Assembly: GCF_026013475.1 (NCBI RefSeq)
Contig: NZ_JAPDPH010000028.1
Coordinates: forward strand, 1 to 49,141
Reading direction: 5' to 3'
Length of the DNA stretch: 49,141 nt
Source: Micromonospora yasonensis
Lineage (GTDB): Bacteria > Actinomycetota > Actinomycetes > Mycobacteriales > Micromonosporaceae
Shown here: piece by piece, positions 7,691 through 17,115 of the stretch
Position numbering within the stretch: position 1 is the first letter of the stretch
Layout: each line of letters opens with the position of its first letter
The notes under the pieces: model-generated
Databases searched by the model: none
What the model was told of the DNA's origin: nothing
What the model saw: the letters and a program-made list of their open reading frames with translations, nothing else
Translations under genes and position numbers: made by a program

Positions 7691-8746
7691 TCAGTGGTGG
7701 TAGGGCATCGCCTCCCGGCGCAGCCGGCGGTGCTCGGCGGTCACCACGCCGAGCAGGAAAAGATCGAGTACGAGCGCGAAGACCGCCCCGAACTGGTTGA
7801 CCGTGAAGTTGAAGATCTGCCCGAACAGCAGGTCGACCAGGAGGGCCAGCTTGAACAACCGGAACGCGCCCAGCCGGTTACCGCGCAGCCGCAGGGCGGC
7901 CCGTACGCTCAGCACGGCGGTGATCAGCGCGGCGACCGAGGTGCCGAGCACGGCGCCCCACTCCCGCTGCTGGTTCAGCTCACCGGTCACCCCGGCGAGT
8001 GCCACGGAGACCACGGTGACCACCGGCTCCACCACCAGGTAGACGACCACCGGCCAGACGAGCCAGCGCCGGGCGGCCACCCAGGCGGCGAGGCGGCGGG
8101 CCCGGTCCGCTGCCCGCCGCCAGAACCGGACTGGGGGCGGCTCCCGCCGGGGCACCGCGTCGAGCAGTTGCACCATCGCCGCCTCGACGGTCGGGCCGGC
8201 GCCCTGGACCAGGCGGAGCACGGCGATCCGGCGCCGGTCGGTGAGCCCGCCCGGTACCCCGCTGAGCACCATGTCGAGGGCGTTGGCGATCCGCTCGTCC
8301 GAGGTCAGCCGCATCCGGCCGCGTACCGCCTGGGTGAGCAGGACGAGCAGGGCGAACGCGCCGTAGATGATGCCGGCCGCCGGCGCGTAGAAGTAGTCGG
8401 TCCGGGTGGTGACGAACTTGCCCACCTCGTCGATGAAGAGCCCGAAGCCGATCCCGCCGATGATCGCCCCGGCGGTCCGCGCCCCGCCGCCGAGGAAGAC
8501 CAGCGCGACGCCGAGCCCGACGGCCAGCAGCAGTCCACCCCAGAGCACGTGGGCGATGTGCAACCCGCCGCCGCCCAGCTGCGGATACCCGGTGGCCTTG
8601 AGGTACGCCCGCAGGAGGAGCACGGTGACCACCCCGGAGAGCACGAACGCCTGCAGGTACGCGGCGGCGTCGATCGCCCGGGCCGGGAGCCGTCGGCGCA
8701 GCCACCCCGGCTCCCGGACCTCGCGGCGGGGTGACCCGGGCAGCAT
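7691..8746 (-). CDS. Eight-helix integral membrane protein, last gene of the DUF4178-SpeE operon
   Basis: The product has 351 residues and about eight predicted hydrophobic segments: 24-46, 63-85, 89-108, 121-141, 213-236, 256-276, 287-306 and 316-336. A soluble loop of about 70 basic residues (RMTSDERIAN onward) separates the two halves. The motif IGGIGFGLFIDEVGKFVT has buried acidic and basic residues in a helix, which suggests transport or channel activity. That is inference only. The start lies 9 bases after the stop of the SpeE-like gene, so it is part of that operon. No named family is recognised. Confidence 0.65.
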   Translation of the reverse strand: MLPGSPRREVREPGWLRRRLPARAIDAAAYLQAFVLSGVVTVLLLRAYLKATGYPQLGGGGLHIAHVLWGGLLLAVGLGVALVFLGGGARTAGAIIGGIGFGLFIDEVGKFVTTRTDYFYAPAAGIIYGAFALLVLLTQAVRGRMRLTSDERIANALDMVLSGVPGGLTDRRRIAVLRLVQGAGPTVEAAMVQLLDAVPRREPPPVRFWRRAADRARRLAAWVAARRWLVWPVVVYLVVEPVVTVVSVALAGVTGELNQQREWGAVLGTSVAALITAVLSVRAALRLRGNRLGAFRLFKLALLVDLLFGQIFNFTVNQFGAVFALVLDLFLLGVVTAEHRRLRREAMPYHH

Positions 8747-8755
8747 GTCCCGAAA

Positions 8756-10324
8756 CTAGTAGCCGCGCCACTCCGTGCGGGCGTACTCCAGCACCCTGGG
8801 CTGCAACAACGTGGAAGCCGGTACGTCCAGCCGGGCCCGGTCGGCGGGAAAGGTGGTGGCTGCGGCGAGCACCGACGGGGTGAGGAAACGCAGCGGCGGC
8901 GCGTCGGCGGGCAGGGCCAGCGCCGGCGGGGTGGGGCCCGGCGCGGCGAGCACGTACCCCCAGTCGCCGAAGCTCGGCACGTCCACGTGGTACGGCACGG
9001 TGGCGAAGCCGGCCGCGCGGACCGAATGCTCGATCGACCAGTACGACCGGGGCGCGAAGTACGGCGAACCGGCCTGCACCACCAGCCGCCCACCGGGGGC
9101 GAGCACCGAGCGGATCAGCGCGTAGAACTCGACGGTGTAGAGCTTGGCGGTGGCGGTCTCGTCCGGGTCGGGCAGGTCGGCGACCACCACGTCGAAGCGG
9201 TCCGTGGCGGTCCGCAGCCAGCCGAACGCGTCCAGGTTGAGCACCCGGACCCGGGGATCGGCGAACGAGTTCCGGTTGAGCTCGCGCAGCTGCGTCTCGG
9301 TCCTCGCCAACCGCACCACGGCCGGGTCCAGGTCGACCAGTGTCACCCGGCCCACGTCCGGGTATTTCAGGATCTCCCGCAGCGCGAGCCCGTCCCCGGC
9401 GCCGAGCACCAGCACCTCGCCGTGCGGGCCGTTCATGGCCGGATGGACCAGCGACTCGTGGTAGCGGTACTCGTCGATCGAGCTGAACTGGAGGTCGCCG
9501 TTGAGGAACAGCCGCAGGTCGGTGTCGGCGTGGCCGATCTCCCGCACCGACCGGGTCAGCACGATCTCCTGGTACCGGCTCCGCTCGGCGTGCACCACCG
9601 GGTCCCGGTAGAGCTGCTGCCGCGCGGTCACCTCGAAGTCGTGCGCGGTGACCCAGGCGTACCCGAGGCAGAGGGCGACCACGACGGAGCCGGCGCCGAG
9701 CCCGAGCCGGGCGCGCCGGCCCAGGTCGGCGCGGAAGACCGTGCCGACCAGCGCGAGACCGGCGACCGCGTTCACCGCACCCACCACCAGCGCGCCCTTG
9801 AGCTGCCCGAAGACCGGCATCAGCAGGAACGGGAAGGCCAGCCCGCCGAGCAGCGCACCCACGTAGTCGGCGGCGAACAGGTCGGCCACCGCGCTGCCCG
9901 CGGACTGCTCGCGGATGCGTTGCAGCAGCACCATGAGCAGCGGGATCTCGGCACCGATCAGCAGGCCGAGCACGAACGCGGTGCCGACCAGGGCCGGCCC
10001 GTACAGGTCGAGCCAGGCGAAGGCGGCGTAGAGGGCGAGCACGGAGAGGCCGCCGAGCAGGGCGAGGGTCAGCTCGATCACCGCGAAGGCGGCCGCCGCC
10101 CGGGGCTGCAGCGGCTTCGCCACCAGCGCGCCGACGCCCATCGCGAAGACCATCACGCCGAGCACGATCGACGCCTGACCGACCGCGTCGCCGATCAGGT
10201 AGCTGCCGAGGGCGACCAGCGCCAGCTCGTACACCAGGCCGCAGGCCGCGCAGACGAAGACCGCGAGCAGGACCGCCGCGCGGGCCGGCCGCCACCCCGG
10301 CCGCGCCGGCGCCTCGGTGGTCAC
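8756..10324 (-). CDS. Membrane-fused spermidine synthase-like aminopropyltransferase
   Basis: The product is 522 residues. The first 220 or so form seven hydrophobic segments, and the rest is a full spermidine-synthase fold. The AdoMet-type loop reads VLVLGAGDGLALREIL followed by VTLVDLDP. The substrate region YRYHESLVHPAM and the catalytic block VVADLPDPDETATAKLYTVEFY are kept, so it looks catalytically competent. The family transfers aminopropyl groups from decarboxylated AdoMet to diamines. The true acceptor here is unknown and may be at the membrane. GTG 10324 overlaps the preceding stop (GTGA). A longer open frame upstream is a shadow. In other actinobacteria (e.g. the Rv2601 region of M. 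tuberculosis) this gene also sits next to a DUF350 gene. Confidence 0.85.
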   Translation of the reverse strand: MTTEAPARPGWRPARAAVLLAVFVCAACGLVYELALVALGSYLIGDAVGQASIVLGVMVFAMGVGALVAKPLQPRAAAAFAVIELTLALLGGLSVLALYAAFAWLDLYGPALVGTAFVLGLLIGAEIPLLMVLLQRIREQSAGSAVADLFAADYVGALLGGLAFPFLLMPVFGQLKGALVVGAVNAVAGLALVGTVFRADLGRRARLGLGAGSVVVALCLGYAWVTAHDFEVTARQQLYRDPVVHAERSRYQEIVLTRSVREIGHADTDLRLFLNGDLQFSSIDEYRYHESLVHPAMNGPHGEVLVLGAGDGLALREILKYPDVGRVTLVDLDPAVVRLARTETQLRELNRNSFADPRVRVLNLDAFGWLRTATDRFDVVVADLPDPDETATAKLYTVEFYALIRSVLAPGGRLVVQAGSPYFAPRSYWSIEHSVRAAGFATVPYHVDVPSFGDWGYVLAAPGPTPPALALPADAPPLRFLTPSVLAAATTFPADRARLDVPASTLLQPRVLEYARTEWRGY

Positions 10325-11154
10325 GCCGTCTCCCGGGTACGCCCGGCGGCTTCCGCCCCGGCACGCTGCGCGGGCACGCGTACCCGGAGCTTGCGACCAC
10401 TCCGGCTCGGCGCGTCTGCCGCCACGCCGCGACCCGGAGCAGTCGTCCGGCGGCGTTGCCGGACCCCCACGGTGACGAAGAGCGCGGCGAGCACCAGGAT
10501 GCCCAGGGTGGCGAGCAGCCAGAGCCAGCGGTCCCGCCAGAAGTCGCTGCCGGCGTCGGGCAGCGGGGCGACGGCGGCCGTCGGGCCGGCGGTGGGAGCG
10601 GCGGGCTCGGCCAGCCCGGCCTCGACGGCGAGCAGCGGCAGCGTGGTGGCGGCCCGGGTCACGGCCCAGCCCGGATCGTCGACGAAGGTGCCCTCGTCCA
10701 GCCCGAACCGCGCCAGCCCGGCCTCGATCCGGTAGAGGTCGGCTAGTTCGAGGTCGCCGGAACCCTTCACCTGGACGGTGGCGAAGTCGTTCGCCTCGCT
10801 GCTCTCCGAGGTGTAGGTGACGTCGGCGTACACCTCGATCCACCGGGGGCAACCGGGTGCCTCCTCGACCGCCGTGCCGTCGCCCGCGTTCGAGCCGACG
10901 CTGACCACCTCGTACCCGTCCATCAGCCGCCACCCGTAGCAGATGCCCTGGCTGGTGGCCGCCGACTGCAGGAGCGGCACGGTGTCGGCCCGCTCGTCGG
11001 CCGCCGGCGCCGGGACGCTGATGTCCGAGTCGCCGGTCATCGCTCCGACGGCGCAGAGCCCTACGGTCACCACCGCGATCACCGACCAGAGCAGCACCTG
11101 CCGCCGCTTCTGCTGGCCGCGCTTCGCCGGGGCGGGCCGGCTGCCGCCGGCCAT
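10321..11154 (-). CDS. Two-helix membrane protein with a large extracytoplasmic domain, DUF350/SpeE operon
   Basis: The product has 277 residues. A basic N-terminus (KRGQQKRRQ) precedes helix 1 (about 21-43). About 160 residues follow, which should lie outside the membrane, then helix 2 (about 213-233) and an Arg-rich cytoplasmic tail. The outer domain has two Cys (GICYGW and GCPRW) that could form a disulfide, and several acidic stretches. No family is recognised. ATG 11154 shares a base with the TGA of the DUF350 gene (TGATG), and its own stop overlaps the SpeE-like start. It is locked into the operon at both ends, which implies a fixed stoichiometric role in the same complex or pathway. 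Confidence 0.7.
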   Translation of the reverse strand: MAGGSRPAPAKRGQQKRRQVLLWSVIAVVTVGLCAVGAMTGDSDISVPAPAADERADTVPLLQSAATSQGICYGWRLMDGYEVVSVGSNAGDGTAVEEAPGCPRWIEVYADVTYTSESSEANDFATVQVKGSGDLELADLYRIEAGLARFGLDEGTFVDDPGWAVTRAATTLPLLAVEAGLAEPAAPTAGPTAAVAPLPDAGSDFWRDRWLWLLATLGILVLAALFVTVGVRQRRRTTAPGRGVAADAPSRSGRKLRVRVPAQRAGAEAAGRTRETA

Positions 11155-11576
11155 CAGCTGATCGCGGCGGCGATGATCGCGCCGGTGGCGACGTGGATCA
11201 CGGCGGACACCCAGACCGCGGGGTGCGGCTCCGGGTCGACCAGGATCTCCCCGAGCTTGCCCGGGGTGGCCATGTCGAGCAGCAGGAACGCCGCCGCCAT
11301 GATGACCAGGCCGAGGATCCCGTACGCGGCGGCGCCGACCAGGCCGAGGACGAAGTCGTCCGAGCTGGCGGCGATCGCGGCGACCACGATGATGCCCACC
11401 CCGGCCAGGTTCGAGGCGAGCAGCAGCGCGCCGTTGCGGTTGCGCTCGACCCAGATCAGCTCGTGGAGCTTGCCGGGGGTGGCGACGTCGACCAGGACGT
11501 AGCCGATCGCCATCAGGGCGACACCGACCACGCCGTAGGCGAGCGTGACCAGCAGATCGGTGACCAGCGTCTGCAC
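11154..11576 (-). CDS. DUF350 family membrane protein
   Basis: The protein is 140 residues with four hydrophobic segments arranged as two repeats. Each repeat ends in the same phrase: VDVATPGKLHELI in the first half and LDMATPGKLGEIL in the second. This internal duplication with (V/L)D-x-ATPGKL is the hallmark of DUF350 proteins. Known DUF350 members (E. coli YjfL, M. tuberculosis Rv2600) occur beside polyamine- or glutathionylspermidine-type enzymes, and their biochemical function is unknown. The GTG start at 11576 has GGAG 7 bases upstream. It is the most conserved membrane member of the operon. Confidence 0.85.
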   Translation of the reverse strand: MQTLVTDLLVTLAYGVVGVALMAIGYVLVDVATPGKLHELIWVERNRNGALLLASNLAGVGIIVVAAIAASSDDFVLGLVGAAAYGILGLVIMAAAFLLLDMATPGKLGEILVDPEPHPAVWVSAVIHVATGAIIAAAIS

Positions 11577-11613
11577 AGGGGACTCCAGGATTCGTCAGGT
11601 GGGAGGGGTCAGG

Positions 11614-12039
11614 TCACTTGCCGGCGCCGGGTCCGCCCCCGCGGACCGTGCTGCCCCGGCCCCAGCCCCAGTGGTTGCCCACCCGGGAGTGGTAGCGCGG
11701 GTACGCGGTGCTCATCCGCTCCAGCAGGATCACCGAACCGACGGCGAGCGGCAGGATCACCACCGAGTCGTCGTCGTAGCGCAGGTAGACGCCGCTCCCG
11801 TCGACGTACTGGTCGGCTGGCTGCCAGGCGTCCGTGATGTCCTCGGACACCTGGCTGGGGGCCCGGTTCGAGGTGTACGCGATCGCGTCGCCGCCGATGT
11901 CCCGGCTCGTCGCCCTGCGGTAGTGGTCCTCGACGTAGCCTCGGGGCGAGAAGTTGCCGTAGAAGATGGTGAAGCCGGCGACCAGGGCGCCGATCACGGC
12001 GAACGCCACGCCCACCACGAACCAGCGTCGGTACGTCAC
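11614..12039 (-). CDS. DUF4247 family protein, single-pass membrane protein
   Basis: The protein is 141 residues. One N-terminal transmembrane helix (about residues 7-27) is followed by a soluble domain. Visible features are the block YVEDHYRRATSRDIGGDAIAYTSNRAPSQVSEDI, the strand pattern GVYLRYDDDSVVILPL, and a Gly-rich C-terminal tail. The layout agrees with DUF4247, a family known mainly from this gene neighbourhood. The start is GTG, overlapping the stop of the DUF2617 gene (GTGA). The domain should face the outside of the cell if the basic N-terminus stays in. Function unknown. Confidence 0.75.
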   Translation of the reverse strand: MTYRRWFVVGVAFAVIGALVAGFTIFYGNFSPRGYVEDHYRRATSRDIGGDAIAYTSNRAPSQVSEDITDAWQPADQYVDGSGVYLRYDDDSVVILPLAVGSVILLERMSTAYPRYHSRVGNHWGWGRGSTVRGGGPGAGK

Positions 12040-12527
12040 AGTGCCACCACCGTCTCGGTCAGGACCAGTTCGTTGGTCTGGGGATACGCGTGCCAGGTGC
12101 GCCAGGCCACCGAGCCGGCCGGCGGAGCAGGGCGGACGGCGAGCGCGGTGACCGCGTCGACGTCGCCGGGGAAGACCCCGACCAGCGCGTACGGGTCGTC
12201 GGCCAGTTCGGCGCGGAGCGCGGCGACCCGGGTGCGCAGGCCGTCTCCGGCCGGCCGGAGCACCGTGGCGGTGAACCGGTAGCCGGCGCTCTCGTCGTGC
12301 AGGGTGTCGGGCAGGTGCGGCGGGCGTCCGGGCAGGCAGGCGACGGTCTCGGTCAGGTCACCGCAGACCACCTGGTGCGAGGCGCCGAGCAGGCGCAGCC
12401 GCAGCCGCCAGCCACCGGGGAGGGTCAGCTCGCGGACGTGCAGGGCCGGGCGTTCCGGGCCGCCCAGGCTGAGGCTCAGGTCGGCGGCGCGGGTGTCGAC
12501 GTACGGGGCGTCCAGGTCGACCAGCAC
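12036..12527 (-). CDS. DUF2617 family protein
   Basis: The protein is 163 residues, soluble, with mostly alternating strands: LHVRELTLPGGWRLRLRLLGASHQVV, then a variable region and AYPQTNELVLTETVV at the C-terminus. This agrees with DUF2617 (roughly 160 residues in actinobacteria). No catalytic residues are obvious; paired His residues (ASHQVV, WHAYP) are the best candidates. GTG 12527 begins two bases after the DUF4178 stop. The open frame runs further upstream through DUF4178 in another frame and is discarded. Function unknown. Consistent co-occurrence with DUF4178 and DUF350 is the main clue. Confidence 0.75.
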   Translation of the reverse strand: MLVDLDAPYVDTRAADLSLSLGGPERPALHVRELTLPGGWRLRLRLLGASHQVVCGDLTETVACLPGRPPHLPDTLHDESAGYRFTATVLRPAGDGLRTRVAALRAELADDPYALVGVFPGDVDAVTALAVRPAPPAGSVAWRTWHAYPQTNELVLTETVVAL

Positions 12528-12529
12528 GC

Positions 12530-13159
12530 TCAGGACACCTGCTCCGGGCCGCCCTGCGGGTAGATCATCACCTCGGCGCGGTGCAACTGCTCGCCGAGGT
12601 TCACCTCCCAGCCGGCCTCCCCGTACGCCTCGAAGGAGAGCCGGGCCCCGCCGGGGGCCTGGTAGTCGTGGTAGCGCATGGTGCCACGCGGGTCGAGCCC
12701 GGTGCCCTCGGTGGCGGTGTACTTCGCCTGGCCGGACTCGTCCCACTGGTAGCGGCGGCCGGCGATCTCCAGGGTCGGCGCGCCGGGAGTCACGGTGGCG
12801 GACGGCTCGCCGGTCCAGAGCACCAGTTCCAGGTCGGGGTCCGCCTCCACGGAGAGCCAGCGCTTCACCCCGCCGGCGTCGTCGAGCAGGTGCTCGGCCC
12901 AGCTCCACCCGCCCTCGACCAGGTGCACCGAGCCGCGTACGGTGTACGGCACCTGGCGGATCTCCACGATGTCGCCGGGCTTGAGCCCGCGGGGGTCGCC
13001 GCGCAACGCGTCGGCGTCCCGGTCGCGGAACGGGTCGCCGGTGGCCGGCGGGCGCGGCCGGGACCGGGCCCGAGTCAGCGCCACCACGGCGATCACCACC
13101 CCGGCCACCCCGAGCAGGCAGCCCAGTCCCGCCACCAGGTACGCCAATGTTCCGTCCAC
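12530..13159 (-). CDS. DUF4178 family protein, first gene of the operon
   Basis: The protein is 209 residues. One helix at the N-terminus (YLVAGLGCLLGVAGVVIAVVAL) anchors a soluble beta-rich domain. That domain begins GLKPGDIVEIRQVPYTVRGSVHLVEGGWSWAEHLLDD, a pattern typical of DUF4178. It continues with RWLSVEADPDLELVLW and the aromatic-rich LSFEAYGEAGWEVNLGEQL. The family is found with DUF350 and spermidine-synthase-like genes and is predicted to be a ligand-binding beta domain. The GTG at 13159 follows GGGGAGGCGG. The palindrome at 13223-13241 upstream may hold the promoter or operator, or end the neighbouring gene. Confidence 0.8.
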   Translation of the reverse strand: MDGTLAYLVAGLGCLLGVAGVVIAVVALTRARSRPRPPATGDPFRDRDADALRGDPRGLKPGDIVEIRQVPYTVRGSVHLVEGGWSWAEHLLDDAGGVKRWLSVEADPDLELVLWTGEPSATVTPGAPTLEIAGRRYQWDESGQAKYTATEGTGLDPRGTMRYHDYQAPGGARLSFEAYGEAGWEVNLGEQLHRAEVMIYPQGGPEQVS

Positions 13160-13222
13160 GACCCCGCCTCCCCACGTACGTCGGCGGAGACGGTAACAAC
13201 CCGACGCACGCGCACCTAAGTC

Positions 13223-13241
13223 CCGCTCACTGAGTGAGCGG
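13223..13241 (-). terminator. Perfect short palindrome CCGCTCAC-TGA-GTGAGCGG
   Basis: It lies between the 125-residue gene and the DUF4178 operon, 11 bases after the stop of the former. It could be a terminator or an operator of the operon starting at 13159. The three-base loop suits either. Confidence 0.45.
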
Positions 13242-13251
13242 TCAGCAATGG

Positions 13252-13629
13252 TCAGGCCCCGGCGAGGCGCTCCGTGGCGTACTCGCGGAGGGTGGCGTGG
13301 CCCATGATGCAGCCGCTGAAAGTGGTGAACTCGCCCGCGTCGCCGCGCAGCCGCTCCCACGCCGCCCGGCCGGCCGCCCGGTCGACGGTGTCCAGCAGCG
13401 CGGCCGCGTACGCCTTCCCGGCCGGCGACCCGTGCTTGAGCAGCCAGTCGACCTTCTTGCGGGCCGCCTCCGGATGCTCGTCCAACGCCCGCTCCACGTA
13501 ACGGTACGCCGCCGTCGCCGGCAGGATCTGCGCGGCGATCCCCACCCCGCCGAAGGCCAGCGTGTCCGCCCGCGCCAACTCCTCGACGGCCGCGTCCAGT
13601 TCCCGGTCCTTCTTCCCGAGCCCCAACAT
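13252..13629 (-). CDS. Unrecognised 125-residue helical protein
   Basis: The product is predicted soluble and almost entirely alpha-helical, with segments such as RELDAAVEELARADTLAF, YVERALDEHPEAARKKVDWLLKHGSP and AGKAYAAALLDTVDRAAG. The spacing of short paired helices is reminiscent of HEAT- or TPR-like folds, but no repeat is clear. Codon usage (GC at third positions) matches the neighbours. GAGGGCATG at the start offers a weak ribosome-binding site. It lies downstream of clpB after a strong terminator, so it is probably transcribed separately. No function is proposed. Confidence 0.6.
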   Translation of the reverse strand: MLGLGKKDRELDAAVEELARADTLAFGGVGIAAQILPATAAYRYVERALDEHPEAARKKVDWLLKHGSPAGKAYAAALLDTVDRAAGRAAWERLRGDAGEFTTFSGCIMGHATLREYATERLAGA

Positions 13630-13674
13630 GCCCTCCTACTGCCCGCTCCGGCCGCCGCCCACTCTGTTGATCAA

Positions 13675-13707
13675 GGCCGGGGTCCCGGGTGGTGCGGGAC
13701 CCCGGCC
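13675..13707 (-). terminator. clpB terminator hairpin
   Basis: GGCCGGGGTCCCG and CGGGACCCCGGCC form a perfect 13-base stem with a 7-base loop, 8 bases after the clpB stop. No T run follows. Confidence 0.75.
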
Positions 13708-13714
13708 GAGGCGG

Positions 13715-16306
<2,592 letters not shown>

Positions 16307-16351
16307 GGGCTCCCCCGGATCGGCGTGTCCACTGGGAACGACACAACCAGA

Positions 16352-16372
16352 GTTGAGTCTATTCCGCTCAAC
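16352..16372 (-). promoter_or_regulatory. HAIR operator (HspR site) upstream of clpB
   Basis: GTTGAGT-N7-GCTCAAC matches the HAIR consensus CTTGAGT-N7-ACTCAAG with symmetric changes at the outer bases. The spacer contains TAGACT on the minus strand, a possible -10, so HspR would block RNA polymerase directly. The same motif lies before dnaK. Confidence 0.85.
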
Positions 16373-16391
16373 TCCAGAGGTGTGACCTGGC

Positions 16392-17033
16392 TCACCCCGA
16401 GCGTTTCCAGCGCCAGTCGAACTCGCCTGCGGCCGGCGGCGGCCCGGGCAGCGGCGGCTCGGTCTGAGCGAGGCCGGCCAGCAGCAGCGCCAGGTGGCGG
16501 CGGCGCAGCTGCCGGGTCCGCTCCGGATCGGGTACGCGGATCGCGGCGCACCCCTCCAGCAGCAACCCGACGTCCTGCGTCACCACGTCCGGCCGGAGCC
16601 GCCCGGCATCCCGCGCCCGCTCGACCAGCCCGTCGACCAGCTCGTTCGCGCGTATGGCGGCGCGGCCCATCTCCTCGGTCGGGGCGAAGGTGCCGGCGAG
16701 GTGCACGGTGAGGGAGTGCACGTCGGCGTCGACGACGCGCTCCAGGAAACCGGCGAACGCGGCCCAGTCGTCCGGCTCAGCGGTGGCCTCCTCGGCCGCC
16801 GTGATGAACCGGCGCAGCCCGTCGTGGCAGAGCTTGCGCAGCAGGTCCTCCTTGCTGGCGTACCGCCGGTAGAGGGCACTGATGCCGACGCCGGCCCGCT
16901 CGGCGACGGCGGCGATGGGCGCCTTCGGGTCGTCGAGGAAGACGGCGCGGGCGGCCTCCAGGATCACCGTGTCGTTGCGGGCCGCCTGGGCTCGCCGGCC
17001 GGCGAGCGGCGGGGTGTCGGTCGGGTTCGGCAT
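16392..17033 (-). CDS. TetR family regulator
   Basis: The protein is 213 residues. The DNA-binding domain is clear: ILEAARAVFLDDPKAPIAAVAERAGVGISALYRRYASKEDLLRKLC, with the recognition helix GVGISALYRRYASKEDLL at about residues 48-66. The C-terminal ligand domain is helical and not informative. It is divergent from an epoxide hydrolase across an 82-base gap that holds two related palindromes. The natural reading is that it represses the hydrolase and itself in the absence of a ligand, possibly the hydrolase substrate. That regulatory link is inference from layout. Confidence 0.9.
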   Translation of the reverse strand: MPNPTDTPPLAGRRAQAARNDTVILEAARAVFLDDPKAPIAAVAERAGVGISALYRRYASKEDLLRKLCHDGLRRFITAAEEATAEPDDWAAFAGFLERVVDADVHSLTVHLAGTFAPTEEMGRAAIRANELVDGLVERARDAGRLRPDVVTQDVGLLLEGCAAIRVPDPERTRQLRRRHLALLLAGLAQTEPPLPGPPPAAGEFDWRWKRSG

Positions 17034-17050
17034 GCCCCGAGCCTAGCACT

Positions 17051-17101
17051 GGAACGGATCGTTCCGGTCTGATACTGTGAAGCGGAACGAAGCATTCCGC
17101 T
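17051..17101 (+). promoter_or_regulatory. Divergent promoter with two TetR-type operators
   Basis: Operator 1 (17051-17065) is GGAACGGATCGTTCC, a perfect 15-base palindrome. Operator 2 (17084-17098) is GGAACGAAGCATTCC, the same half-sites with one change, embedded in a longer AGCGGAA/TTCCGCT repeat (17081-17101). A -10-like GATACT (17071-17076) lies between them. Binding at either site would cover the hydrolase promoter. Confidence 0.7.
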
Positions 17102-17115
17102 CTGAAGGAGCAGTC

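Noticed and set aside
13635..13674. A tRNA or other structured RNA near strong hairpins
   Set aside because: No T-loop (GGTTCGAAT-type) or anticodon-arm pattern was found here or elsewhere in the window.
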